A DNA stretch of 64,000 nt from a virus: the IMG/VR virus record IMGVR_UViG_3300014720_000003, positions 62,001 through 126,000 of that record. One strand, given 5' to 3'. The position numbers and the translations under genes are program-made. Shown here piece after piece: positions 53,104 through 61,814 of this stretch; positions within the stretch are counted from its first letter, which is position 1; the number at the start of each line of letters is the position of its first letter. The notes beneath the pieces are model-generated. The model did no database searches. It had not been told where the DNA came from and saw only the letters and a list, made by a program, of their open reading frames with translations.

Positions 53104-54193
53104 ATATTTTATTGTGAGTGTTGTTAACTTGAATGAATGTTGTTTTTTTACCAAAGTCTTTAATTTTATTTGCTCCTATGTATGTACAAGCGCTACGAAT
53201 GCCACCATAAATATCTTGTATAATTTCTGATACTAATCCTTTGTATGGTACAATAACAGATTTACCTTCTGCTGTTCTATAATTTGCAACTCCATCATGG
53301 TGTTTATCCATAGCGTCTTTACTACTCATTCCATAGTATTTTAAGGATATCTTTCGCTTTATATTATTATCTTGAGGATCTATTGGTTGCCAAGTTCCTA
53401 GACTAGTTTTATATTCATAAAACCATTCTCCTTCACATTCGTCGCATCCTGCAAACATACTTCCTAACATTACAAAATCACTATTCGCTCCAAACGCTTT
53501 ACAAACATCTCCAACGGTTTTGCATCCTCCATCGCTGCAAATGTGTCCACCAAGACCATGAGCAGCGTCCGTACATTCCATCACAGCGCTCAGTTGAGGA
53601 TATCCCACGCCCGTTTTTAAACGAGTGGTGCATACGCTACCTGACCCTATACCAACCTTGACTATATCGGCCTTGCCGTGAATAATAAGTTCTTCCACCA
53701 TTTCAGGCGTTACCACATTTCCTGCCATTATAATAATTTCTGGAAATAGTTTGCGAATATGTGCGGCTGTTTTCACAAATTGTTCGGTATATCCATTTGC
53801 AACATCCAAACACACATTGGGAATATAGCCTCTGCTAAGTTCTACGGTTTTAAAAACACGCTCTAGTTTTTCTATATCTTTTTTGGATGTGCCTGTTGAA
53901 TACCAAATATAATCAGTTCGTTTAAGAAATAAATTAACTAATACGTCTTCATCATAGTGTTTGTGTAAGCACGTTATCGCTTTATGAACCAATAATGATT
54001 GCGCCATATTAATGGTTCCAACAGTATCCATGTTGGCCGCAATGATTGGAACACAACTTAATTCTCGGGGACTATGAACAAATCTGAATGAACGATGTAA
54101 ATCAACTTCTGATCGACTCTTTAATACTGAGCGCTTTGGTCGAATCAAAACATCATCAAAATCTAACTTAATTTCATTAATTATTTTTTGCAT
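53090..54193 (-). CDS. guaC: GMP reductase
   Basis: 367 residues, close to the bacterial GuaC length (about 347). LDFDDVLIRPKRS opens it; VKVGIGSGSVCTTRLKTGVG holds the catalytic Cys near 186; then YPQLSAVMECTDAAHGLGGH and a C-terminal RTAEGKSVIVPYKG with GGIRSACTYIGA. It turns GMP into IMP with NADPH. Its presence with a deoxyribosyltransferase-like protein suggests purine pool control or base modification. Overlaps the upstream gene by 17 bases. Confidence 0.88.
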   Translation of the reverse strand: MQKIINEIKLDFDDVLIRPKRSVLKSRSEVDLHRSFRFVHSPRELSCVPIIAANMDTVGTINMAQSLLVHKAITCLHKHYDEDVLVNLFLKRTDYIWYSTGTSKKDIEKLERVFKTVELSRGYIPNVCLDVANGYTEQFVKTAAHIRKLFPEIIIMAGNVVTPEMVEELIIHGKADIVKVGIGSGSVCTTRLKTGVGYPQLSAVMECTDAAHGLGGHICSDGGCKTVGDVCKAFGANSDFVMLGSMFAGCDECEGEWFYEYKTSLGTWQPIDPQDNNIKRKISLKYYGMSSKDAMDKHHDGVANYRTAEGKSVIVPYKGLVSEIIQDIYGGIRSACTYIGANKIKDFGKKTTFIQVNNTHNKIYEKS

Positions 54194-54716
54194 TGAAGAA
54201 ATACCATCTATTGTGAGAATTTATTTCTGACCATGAATTAATATGTATTACATACTCTTTGACTTGATCCCACGAAGAAAATATCATTTCATGAGGAATA
54301 GTTCCAAATAGCCAATCTGGAGCGTGTTGCTTACCCTGCACCATATGTATGATAATAGGTTTTTTCTGTCTATTTGCCCAAAAAATTTCTTCGTATGTGC
54401 CACACGGATGAATATCTAGATCTAAATTAACTATTAAAAAATCACTAATATCTACGAGTCTTAAGTCTACGGATCGTATAACTTTCATTAACTGGGACAG
54501 TTCATCATAGTTTTTTTCTAGTTTGAGTTTGATCTTGTGTTTATGGGTTTGTTCATCTTCTTGACCAACAATAGTAGGTTTTTTAATAGGATTGAAAACA
54601 ATGACTCCTAAATCTTGTAAGAATGGAGTAATATCATCTCTCCATCCACTCCCCCTATCATGAACACGATCCATAGCGCCAGCTAAATAGACTCTTTGAT
54701 TTTTTAAACGATTCAT
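54177..54716 (-). CDS. Nucleoside 2-deoxyribosyltransferase-like protein
   Basis: 179 residues. MNRLKNQRVYLAGAMD opens the family, then GSGWRDDITPFL, SDFLIVNLD, and HPCGTYEEIFWA with the catalytic-type Glu. Such enzymes transfer deoxyribose between bases or cleave nucleotides. Here it adjoins GMP reductase, so it may alter purine deoxynucleosides. It could also be a nucleotide hydrolase of the same fold. Confidence 0.7.
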   Translation of the reverse strand: MNRLKNQRVYLAGAMDRVHDRGSGWRDDITPFLQDLGVIVFNPIKKPTIVGQEDEQTHKHKIKLKLEKNYDELSQLMKVIRSVDLRLVDISDFLIVNLDLDIHPCGTYEEIFWANRQKKPIIIHMVQGKQHAPDWLFGTIPHEMIFSSWDQVKEYVIHINSWSEINSHNRWYFFNAKNN

Positions 54717-54719
54717 ATT

Positions 54720-54788
54720 TTACTTGTTAATCTGTGCCAAACCATTAAAGATACCAACTATTATAGCTAAAGCAACTAGAATTGTCAT
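54720..54788 (-). CDS. 22-aa hydrophobic microprotein
   Basis: ATG at 54788 overlaps the stop of the glycosyltransferase upstream as ATGA, and a TAA follows 22 codons later. The sequence MTILVALAIIVGIFNGLAQINK is a single hydrophobic span with a Lys end. The overlap pattern is the one used by neighbouring genes, so translation is plausible. Size makes coding uncertain. Confidence 0.4.
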   Translation of the reverse strand: MTILVALAIIVGIFNGLAQINK

Positions 54789-55663
54789 GCGACACTCTCT
54801 ATGTGTTCTGATGAAAGTAACATAGTTTGAGAGGGATTTAGAAAAAGATTAAAATTGTTATCTTTAGAAAATATATCGTGATGAAACATCACATGCTCAC
54901 AATCATGTCCACTATAATTACCCATTAAAAAAAAATTAGTTTTATAGATCGCCATGCCTCCAAATCCACTATTTATTCTAATAGGATCGGAACCGACCGG
55001 CAAGATATGTATTCCAAACCACATCATTGGGTCATATCTGATATCTGCGCCGTTATGTGTTTGTAGGTTATTCCACCAAGTTCCCCTATAAGCCCAAGAG
55101 TCATAATTCCATAATGATTTATGTTCTTTAGAAAATATATGTTTGTATTCAAAACTATTGCCACATATTGCTCCTATAGTTGGTATTGATGCTAACCAGC
55201 CAAAAGAATTATAGATACCATTAAGACTAATACTTTCAAAATCAGTATCTGTTACAATTACATAATCATAATTAGCATACTGTTCTTGAATATACTGTTT
55301 TAGTTTATTTCTATATTCAGATAATGCTTTTGTCCTCTCTGTAGATTGTACTTGACCAAACTGAGGTCTGTTATATTGTTCAGAAATGAGGGAGATATTA
55401 GGATTGTTTTTGATTCTATTTTCAATAGTAGTTTTAGTATGATCTGTGGAATCATTTTCGAATAATACTATTTTGTAGTTTTTGGCATTTGAACCAATAT
55501 TTACAAATGTATTAAGAGTATTATCGATAATATTAGCTGTATTTCTAGTTAAACCAACTATACAAATATTTTGTGTTTGTAGGTATTTTATGCCTCTTTT
55601 AATATAAAAGTGGTATTTACTGACAAACTCCCTGGTTGGGCGCAACAATTCTTCTATGTTCAT
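54785..55663 (-). CDS. Glycosyltransferase, GT-A fold
   Basis: 292 residues. ICIVGLTRNTANIIDNTL starts the fold, KIVLFENDSTDHTK follows, and YDYVIVTDTDFESIS carries the D-x-D metal motif near residue 139-141. A C-terminal segment holds RINSGFGGMAIYK, an acceptor-site pattern. It resembles CAP59/GT69-type mannosyltransferases. It neighbours the GDP-mannose epimerase-like gene, so a mannose-type donor is plausible. Confidence 0.7.
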   Translation of the reverse strand: MNIEELLRPTREFVSKYHFYIKRGIKYLQTQNICIVGLTRNTANIIDNTLNTFVNIGSNAKNYKIVLFENDSTDHTKTTIENRIKNNPNISLISEQYNRPQFGQVQSTERTKALSEYRNKLKQYIQEQYANYDYVIVTDTDFESISLNGIYNSFGWLASIPTIGAICGNSFEYKHIFSKEHKSLWNYDSWAYRGTWWNNLQTHNGADIRYDPMMWFGIHILPVGSDPIRINSGFGGMAIYKTNFFLMGNYSGHDCEHVMFHHDIFSKDNNFNLFLNPSQTMLLSSEHIESVA

Positions 55664-55690
55664 AGAATAATCATTTCTATGTCAAAAAGA

Positions 55691-56689
55691 TTATTTGTTA
55701 ACATTTATTTGTTCTTCTATCCAATGATATGTTTTTGTTAAACCATCAATTAAACTCAATGATGGTTTCCATCCTAATTTTTCTCCTATTAGATTATTAT
55801 CAGAATTTCTTCCATTTACCCCAACAGGTCCATCAATATTATTGATTAAGATATTTTTACCAGATATTGTAATAATCATTTTGGCAAAATCATTGATACT
55901 CACCATTTCTTCTGAACCAATATTAACTGGTCCAGTGAAGTTTGATCTCATTAATCTTATTGTTCCTTCCACACATTCATCAATATATAGAAAAGATCTA
56001 GTTTGTGTGCCACTACCCCATACCTCAATACTAGAATTATCTTGTGCTAGAATAACTTTTCTACAAAGTGCCGCCGGTGCTTTTTCTCTGCCTCCATCAT
56101 AAGTTCCTTCTGGTCCAAAAATATTATGATATCTTGCAATTCTAATTGTTAAATTATAGTTTCTAGCAAATGCCATAAACATTCTCTCGCTTAGTAGTTT
56201 TTCCCAGCCATACTCACTATCTGGTGCGGCAGGGTAGGCGCTATCTTCATTACATTTTGGATTATCTGGATCCTCTTGATTATATGCCGGGTATATACAA
56301 GCACTACTACTATAAAATAATCTTTTAACAGATTTCTTAACTGCTTCGTGCGCAACATTAAGATTGATTAGTGCGGAGTTGTGCATCACATTAGCATCGT
56401 TATCTCCTGTAAAAATATATCCTGCTCCACCCATATCAGCAGCTAATTGATATACTTCATCAAAACCATTATCTTTATTTTGTTCTGTGACTTGATTTGG
56501 AGCAAGCATAATACTAGCCACAACACTTGGATCTCTTAAATCTCCTAACACCATATCATCCGCTACAGAAGGCGAAAAATCTGGAAGTTTAATATCAACA
56601 GCCCTTACCCAAAAACCTTCATTTTTTAATCTTCTAACTAAATGAGATCCGATAAATCCACCACCACCCATAACTAATGCTGTTTTCAT
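55691..56689 (-). CDS. GDP-mannose 3,5-epimerase-like (SDR) protein
   Basis: 332 residues, extended SDR. GGGGFIGSHLVRRLK (NAD-binding Gly loop), VYQLAADMGGAGYI, SSSACIYP, and YGWEKL with Tyr-x-x-x-Lys near 171-175; RYHNIFGPEGTYDGGREKAP and ERSFLYIDECVEG-type ending (TRSFLYIDECVEG) are typical of GDP-mannose 3,5-epimerase. It would make GDP-L-galactose-type donors for the nearby transferases. A strong match in layout. Confidence 0.8.
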   Translation of the reverse strand: MKTALVMGGGGFIGSHLVRRLKNEGFWVRAVDIKLPDFSPSVADDMVLGDLRDPSVVASIMLAPNQVTEQNKDNGFDEVYQLAADMGGAGYIFTGDNDANVMHNSALINLNVAHEAVKKSVKRLFYSSSACIYPAYNQEDPDNPKCNEDSAYPAAPDSEYGWEKLLSERMFMAFARNYNLTIRIARYHNIFGPEGTYDGGREKAPAALCRKVILAQDNSSIEVWGSGTQTRSFLYIDECVEGTIRLMRSNFTGPVNIGSEEMVSINDFAKMIITISGKNILINNIDGPVGVNGRNSDNNLIGEKLGWKPSLSLIDGLTKTYHWIEEQINVNK

Positions 56690-56710
56690 TTTTAATTATC
56701 TTTCTATTTT

Positions 56711-58315
56711 TTAGTGCCATGCTTCGCCATAAATAGGTAGATCAGCATGATAGGCGATTGATCCTCTATCCATAAAAACTTTACCACCATTCGCTCTCAG
56801 AGCAGCACAAACTGTAAAATGATCAGTAAAACATGGATGATCTTCATACTGAACTTTATCTTCATTAACTTTATGGTTTGTAACACCCGCTATATTAAAA
56901 GTGTCTATGAGTTCATTTTTCATATCTCCATACGATAATGAAAAAACTTTTGATGGTACAACATATGTGCATCCGACACAATCAATTTCTACTAACCTTG
57001 AATTATCATCAACATATGGGGGCGTTAAATTGAAGTTTCGTTCTTGAACAGAGAGGTTCTTTATATATTTCCCATAGGGTCCATATAAGGATGTATTCCC
57101 CTTCTTTTGAAATCCACACCAATCATAAAACACTATTGAATTTTGTATCAATGCTACTGGTGCTGTTATACCTTCAGGATTTAGTCCTATGGCTCTTGTT
57201 AAGAAATTATGGGGATAGTCTATCATATCACTATCTATAATGTAGAGATAGTCATAATTAGATATTGGATATTTTTCTATCATCATATTGCGTATTCGTT
57301 TTACTCTTGACCAAGGTGTATAATCCGTTGGTTCTTTACCTACTCTATCATTATCTAGAGCAAAATCTATATTTAAATTACGATTAACTTCTTTAAGTTT
57401 TTCACAATGATAGAGCATAGTATTTAAGAAATAGGGGTTTTGAGTTTCTAGATATGCTATCATCACTAATACTGATGGTTTTTTATTAAACTTACTGAAT
57501 GTTTTTGCTATTTTCTGTTCTTCTTCATTTTTATCAATGGACGTTAGATCTGATAAATAGTTAATAAATTTTTGAGACTCGTTTTCTTTTACATAATTAT
57601 AAGCAATATCTTTTTCTTGAACGCTTAATAAACGTCCAACAATTCTGATACTAAAGTACGAAATAAAAAAATCTTGTACACTATCAATCAATTCCTTGAA
57701 AGTTTTTAATTTAGGATTTAGAGACTCTACAAATGTTTTTGTTCCGCAGGTATTAACTTGTTTATTAAATAATGTTTTCCATATGTTGGATATAGTCATA
57801 TAGATAATATAGTATTGTAAATTTTTGATATTTTTGATAGATTCATTAAATTTATCTGTATTGAAACAATATTCTAGATGAGGAAATATTGTAAATGGTA
57901 AATTATTTGTACCTATATGAATAAGAGATTTTTTAACTGTATTTATTCTAGCTATTAGCTGATCTTTAGTATAAGAATCATTATCAATTTTAATTATTAA
58001 TTCTATTAAATTTGTTAGTAATTCTTTGTATGGAGAATTATCAATTATAGATAAATCATCTGATTTTATATAGGCTACTCTATCACCAGTCAAGGAATTG
58101 AAGTTCTCAGCATTAATTATTTTTAGGTATTCTTCTGATGATAAAAGTTGATTCTCTATATATATATGCCCATTAGGACGGTCTAGTTCCTTTATATATG
58201 TTGCTATTCCAGACGGATCAGCATCTCTTTTGAGAATTTTATTATATATGACATTTAATTGAGATAATTTCTTAAGGCGATTTGCTAATTCTATTTGCTG
58301 TGTAGTTGTAGACAT
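56711..58315 (-). CDS. DUF4214-like domain fused to GT-A glycosyltransferase
   Basis: 534 residues. The N-terminus (VIYNKILKRDADPSGIATYIK, LLSSEEYLK) is the DUF4214 pattern, found with glycan-related and surface proteins. After a long helical middle, a GT-A part begins near 280 (KPSVLVMIAYLETQNPYFLN), has YDYLYIIDSDMIDYP near 375-385 (D-S-D metal motif) and ends with FTDHFTVCAALRANGG and a His. The neighbours are sugar genes. A fused adaptor-transferase is likely. Confidence 0.6.
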   Translation of the reverse strand: MSTTTQQIELANRLKKLSQLNVIYNKILKRDADPSGIATYIKELDRPNGHIYIENQLLSSEEYLKIINAENFNSLTGDRVAYIKSDDLSIIDNSPYKELLTNLIELIIKIDNDSYTKDQLIARINTVKKSLIHIGTNNLPFTIFPHLEYCFNTDKFNESIKNIKNLQYYIIYMTISNIWKTLFNKQVNTCGTKTFVESLNPKLKTFKELIDSVQDFFISYFSIRIVGRLLSVQEKDIAYNYVKENESQKFINYLSDLTSIDKNEEEQKIAKTFSKFNKKPSVLVMIAYLETQNPYFLNTMLYHCEKLKEVNRNLNIDFALDNDRVGKEPTDYTPWSRVKRIRNMMIEKYPISNYDYLYIIDSDMIDYPHNFLTRAIGLNPEGITAPVALIQNSIVFYDWCGFQKKGNTSLYGPYGKYIKNLSVQERNFNLTPPYVDDNSRLVEIDCVGCTYVVPSKVFSLSYGDMKNELIDTFNIAGVTNHKVNEDKVQYEDHPCFTDHFTVCAALRANGGKVFMDRGSIAYHADLPIYGEAWH

Positions 58316-58319
58316 TGAA

Positions 58320-58556
58320 TTACCATTTATTAATAGGACATTTTTGATCGGACCACGCTAATTTATTGAGAAATTGTTTTTTTTGATTAATATTACATCC
58401 GCACATATTACATAACTGATTTATAGTATCATATTTTTCACACCTTATACATATATCATATCTTCTATATATCTCTTTTTGTGTGCTTTTTGGCAGTCCT
58501 CTCGATATATGCCAAAATAAAGATTTAAGAAAAGTTTGAAACCTAATAAATATCAT
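58320..58556 (-). CDS. Small zinc-binding protein
   Basis: 78 residues with CIRCEKYDTINQLCNMCGC and a final K-C-P-I-N-K-W: six cysteines in the pattern of small phage proteins that bind zinc (DUF6171-like style). No function known. Overlaps its upstream neighbour by 4 bases. Confidence 0.5.
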   Translation of the reverse strand: MIFIRFQTFLKSLFWHISRGLPKSTQKEIYRRYDICIRCEKYDTINQLCNMCGCNINQKKQFLNKLAWSDQKCPINKW

Positions 58557-58777
58557 GTTTTTGGAGTTACTTTTATAGGTATGACATTGTTATCTTTATC
58601 TAAATAATAGATTGGATTAATATCTATAACAACATTAGGTTTTAACCAGAATGGGTTTCCGTTATCCAATCTATAAGATAATCTATCTCCACTCTTCTTA
58701 AAATCTGTTGTTAAGATAAATAATTTATTTTCAAATACAAAACAATCACCGGGACTAATTTCCTCCAAATATTTCAT
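58553..58777 (-). CDS. Small beta-barrel-like protein
   Basis: 74 residues, beta-type. Opening ISPGDCFVFENKLFILTTDF recalls the 59-aa gene between the polymerase halves (VSVGSVFTLNETQYKKV). No family recognised. Overlaps both neighbours (1 and 4 bases). Confidence 0.48.
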   Translation of the reverse strand: MKYLEEISPGDCFVFENKLFILTTDFKKSGDRLSYRLDNGNPFWLKPNVVIDINPIYYLDKDNNVIPIKVTPKT

Positions 58778-58965
58778 TAGTATTTCCCATAATAATCAAT
58801 ATCATCTAGAATCTCATCCTCGATAATCTCTCTCATTTTATTCTTGAATGCTTTTTTAGCTTTATTGGCAAACTTTTGATCATCACTTATATGATCTTTA
58901 TTCTTCTGTTTATTACCAATAGGTTTACGAGATTTTCTTTTATCTCTATCAAAATCATCGGCCAT
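58777..58965 (-). CDS. Small charged protein
   Basis: 62 residues, Lys/Asp-rich, probably disordered at first then helical (KKAFKNKMREIIEDEILDDIDY). First gene after the promoter at 58990-59018, with CGGAG upstream of its ATG. Unknown role. Confidence 0.5.
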   Translation of the reverse strand: MADDFDRDKRKSRKPIGNKQKNKDHISDDQKFANKAKKAFKNKMREIIEDEILDDIDYYGKY

Positions 58966-58989
58966 TTATACCATATCTCCGTTTTCTTT

Positions 58990-59018
58990 AATATAGGTGT
59001 GAAGACAGTTTCGGTCAA
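58990..59018 (-). promoter_or_regulatory. Sigma-70-type promoter upstream of the 62-aa gene
   Basis: Minus strand: TTGACC (59018-59013), 17-base spacer, TATATT (58995-58990), in the 56-base gap after the trypsin-like gene. Probably starts the operon of small proteins and sugar genes to the left. Confidence 0.6.
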
Positions 59019-59021
59019 GTT

Positions 59022-59780
59022 TTATCGTTTTTTATTTTTTCGGATCCAGTCAATAAATCTAGATACTCTAGTATGACCAGACTCATCGCCGTATCCAGAG
59101 TTTGTATTTTTATCAGCGGCCATAACACAAGAATTTATTCCAACTAATTCATTGCCCCAATACATTGGACCACCACTATCTCCACTTGCTATGAGAAATT
59201 CTAGCGATGTTCTATTTGGATTATCATATCTAGAAGGAGAACATATTAACATATCTTTAAACACACCATCAATAACATTAGATCCTGCTCTTTTTTTACC
59301 ATCACAAGTTCTTTCGCTCCCAGTAAAAGTTCCAGTAAATCCGTATCCCGCTATTGAAACTGTTTGACCCACCTCATCATCTCCTTCATAAAGTTTTGGA
59401 TAAAAATCCAATCTAAATGGTTTTTCTGAATAACCCAATGCTATATCTGCTATTCCAAAACTATCTTCATTATAGTTCTCGTGAATAATAATTTCAGAAA
59501 TACAGTATTTTTTACCATTTACCGTGAAGATACAATTACTAGCATTTGTCGCAACGTGAGCAGCGGTCAGAATATGGTGATCATCTATGGCAACAGCGGA
59601 TGCTCCAAAAAATTTGAAAGTATCATCTCCGTAATTACCAGACAGTGTACCAGTATGAACAAATTGATTGCCATACTCTATATATTTTGAATCTGGTACG
59701 TTGGGGTCAATTGTTCCAGCAATACCGAATGGGATGATTGTGATAAATAATATTAACAGTATATATTTGAGTTTATACAT
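59022..59780 (-). CDS. Exported trypsin-like serine protease
   Basis: 252 residues. Signal peptide (KYILLILFITIIPFGIAGT), then the S1 triad: His75 in ILTAAHVAT, Asp112 in IADIALGY, Ser202 in ASGDSGGPMYWGN. Cysteine pairs are present. Chymotrypsin-fold proteases of this kind are usual in bacteria and animals but rare in phages. It acts outside the cytoplasm; possible roles are envelope protein cleavage, virion maturation or superinfection defence. Confidence 0.85.
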   Translation of the reverse strand: MYKLKYILLILFITIIPFGIAGTIDPNVPDSKYIEYGNQFVHTGTLSGNYGDDTFKFFGASAVAIDDHHILTAAHVATNASNCIFTVNGKKYCISEIIIHENYNEDSFGIADIALGYSEKPFRLDFYPKLYEGDDEVGQTVSIAGYGFTGTFTGSERTCDGKKRAGSNVIDGVFKDMLICSPSRYDNPNRTSLEFLIASGDSGGPMYWGNELVGINSCVMAADKNTNSGYGDESGHTRVSRFIDWIRKNKKR

Positions 59781-59790
59781 CTTATCACCT

Positions 59791-60105
59791 TTAAGAAAAG
59801 CTAGGTTTATTTTTAACCTTATTTAAATACACTTTACAATCTTTTACTACGTCTTTATTCCAACTTTTATAATCCATTAAGTGGCCAAATAAGAAATGAC
59901 AAGGATCATCACACAAAGTAATAAGATTAGTTGGGTCTAATTCCCTATCTGGATTACAATGAACCGGCTCTATATGGTGAACCTCTAATTTTTTATTTCT
60001 TCCACAAGCCGCACAAGTTGGCTGACTATTGAGATGCTCTTTCCTAACGCTGCTCCATTTTGGAGAACGATACGCGAATCTTAGAAATTTTTTAAATCCA
60101 AACAT
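59791..60105 (-). CDS. HNH endonuclease (small)
   Basis: 104 residues. Zinc-ribbon C-A-A-C near 33, the HNH core EVHHIEPVHCNPDRE and N-L-I-T-L-C, then H-F-L-F-G-H. Typical small HNH nuclease as found near packaging or as homing elements. It sits between the protease and the actin-like gene. Confidence 0.8.
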   Translation of the reverse strand: MFGFKKFLRFAYRSPKWSSVRKEHLNSQPTCAACGRNKKLEVHHIEPVHCNPDRELDPTNLITLCDDPCHFLFGHLMDYKSWNKDVVKDCKVYLNKVKNKPSFS

Positions 60106-60111
60106 TGTTTT

Positions 60112-61113
60112 TTATAATACTTTGGATGCTATCAAACAACCCTTAGATACAGCGTGTAGTGGATCACTAGCATGGGCTACTTCTCTTATTGGTAGGGGAA
60201 AATCGTTGTCTTTGAGTTTTGCTGTAAAATGTTCTATATATCCTTTGGCTTGTGATGTGCCTCCAGCAACCACAATTTTAAGCGGACTTTTGAATTTGGG
60301 CAATGATTTATGATTGGTTAATGCAAAAGCTAATTGTTTAGCCGTATAATCTATAAGTCTTTCATAATAAGCAGACACGGCGGATAACACAGGATTATCA
60401 TTGGGTTCACCGATTTTAAAATCGCCCCCCTCCTTCTCTGCCTGAACAACACTGTCTGGCTCCCCGGTTGCTACAGCGCTCATACGATCAATCCAGTCGC
60501 CGCTCTTGGTGGTACTAAAAACTACTGTTGGTTCGCCGTTAAGCATCACACAAACATTTGTCATACCAGCACCACAACTAATAGCAACGCCGGTATAATC
60601 ATCGCTCTCTAGTTCCGCATAGCATAATGCTTCTGCTTCGTTGATTGAGCGAGCATCATAACCACACTCTGCTAATACAGTTTTTACCACATCCTCATGA
60701 TATCCCACATCAAAATCCTCATCTTCTTGGTCTACTGGTTGAGCAGGAACGCAGAACACTAACTTTTCTCCTGACTCCGATGCTGTTCCGACTACTTCTT
60801 TGAGAATAAAAGCAAGGATGCGTTTTGCATCTTTTTCTTTTGCTGATACAACACCCCTATACATGGGCCGTTTTGCCGCATCATTTCTTTCAACGGCTTT
60901 TTCTATAGCATCTTTACCCAGAATAATAAATGATCCGTCAGAATCTTTGATAAAAATCTTGCCAGACAAACCTTTCTCGATCATTTTGGTGGCTACTGGG
61001 GTGGTGGGTTTGATAATATAAAATGCGTCTCTAAAATCTTTGTATTGTATATTACCATCAACTTCTTGTGATAATACAATAAAACTTGTGCCCACATCTA
61101 ATCCACGACTCAT
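60112..61113 (-). CDS. Actin-like ATPase (ParM/MreB family style)
   Basis: 333 residues. Phosphate-1 loop SRGLDVGTSFIV, a GVAISCGAGMTNVCVM phosphate-2 loop near 175-190 and an adenosine loop IVVAGGTSQAKGY near 287-300 fit the actin fold. FCVPAQP and the connecting INEAEALCY segment are actin-family features. It could build filaments that move phage DNA or segregate it in the host, or act as a Hsp70-like regulator. No obvious adaptor gene is recognised beside it. Confidence 0.68.
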   Translation of the reverse strand: MSRGLDVGTSFIVLSQEVDGNIQYKDFRDAFYIIKPTTPVATKMIEKGLSGKIFIKDSDGSFIILGKDAIEKAVERNDAAKRPMYRGVVSAKEKDAKRILAFILKEVVGTASESGEKLVFCVPAQPVDQEDEDFDVGYHEDVVKTVLAECGYDARSINEAEALCYAELESDDYTGVAISCGAGMTNVCVMLNGEPTVVFSTTKSGDWIDRMSAVATGEPDSVVQAEKEGGDFKIGEPNDNPVLSAVSAYYERLIDYTAKQLAFALTNHKSLPKFKSPLKIVVAGGTSQAKGYIEHFTAKLKDNDFPLPIREVAHASDPLHAVSKGCLIASKVL

Positions 61114-61117
61114 AATA

Positions 61118-61444
61118 TTACCTCTTTAAGTTTTTCAGTTTGTTGACCGAGTTAGAAATATTTTCTGTTGTTTGCTTGACATCTCCAAGATTATCGTATT
61201 TACGCTCCATACCGTCTGTTTTAATATCTACCACAAATTTTTTATCATCAATAGATAAATTACTAATTATTTTTTCTGGTCTATCCTTTTGTTGTTTAAA
61301 AAAAGATTGTGGACTATTATATACACCTCTAGAGGTAAAGATTCCTATAAAATAGCCAATAAAACCACAAATCAGATTGATTATGATTAGTATAGAAACT
61401 ATGATAGCATCATTTGATAGATACATTTGATAACCATTGTTCAT
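61118..61444 (-). CDS. Single-span membrane protein, unknown
   Basis: 108 residues: transmembrane span near residues 15-38 (IIVSILIIINLICGFIGYFI), then a polar tail with a coiled-coil-like end (TTENISNSVNKLKN). It overlaps the thioredoxin-like gene by 35 bases; an ATG at 61426 is an alternative start. It may be a partner or anchor of neighbours. Confidence 0.48.
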   Translation of the reverse strand: MNNGYQMYLSNDAIIVSILIIINLICGFIGYFIGIFTSRGVYNSPQSFFKQQKDRPEKIISNLSIDDKKFVVDIKTDGMERKYDNLGDVKQTTENISNSVNKLKNLKR

Positions 61445-61805
61445 ATTTTTTTCTTTCGTATCCTATTATAGAGGCTTTCTGTTTACCATCAACAATATAT
61501 CTTGTATCTGGTAAACTCTTAATTTTATATTTATCTCTTAGTTCTTTTTCTTTAGTAATATCAATATAACATACAATTTTACTATCTAATAAAGTGAGAA
61601 AATATCCATCGTCTATATCCTGTTTTAAGAGTCCACAGGCAGAACAAGATTTTGCACCAAATATAAGCACTATTGGTTGATCAGTGGATTCTGATAGTGA
61701 TTCTGCTATGTGTAAATCATTTACTACTGGAAAATCTGCGAATGATATTGGTATGGTAAGAGTTGATATAAAAATCATGATGCATATAAGTAATAACTTT
61801 TTCAT
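61410..61805 (-). CDS. Exported thioredoxin-like protein
   Basis: 131 residues. Signal peptide (LLLICIMIFISTLTIPIS), a redox site FGAKSCSAC (Cys54, Cys57) and a cis-proline segment (KSLPDTRYI, Pro99). The CSAC motif is like periplasmic thiol oxidoreductases. It could form or break disulfides in the many Cys-rich virion or envelope proteins of this phage. It overlaps a membrane protein gene. Confidence 0.75.
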   Translation of the reverse strand: MKKLLLICIMIFISTLTIPISFADFPVVNDLHIAESLSESTDQPIVLIFGAKSCSACGLLKQDIDDGYFLTLLDSKIVCYIDITKEKELRDKYKIKSLPDTRYIVDGKQKASIIGYERKKYEQWLSNVSIK

Positions 61806-61814
61806 AAAATCCCT

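Noticed and set aside
53104-53154. Longer start for the GT4 enzyme next to guaC
   Set aside because: Would overlap guaC by 65 bases and adds a Lys/Thr-rich stretch absent from the family.
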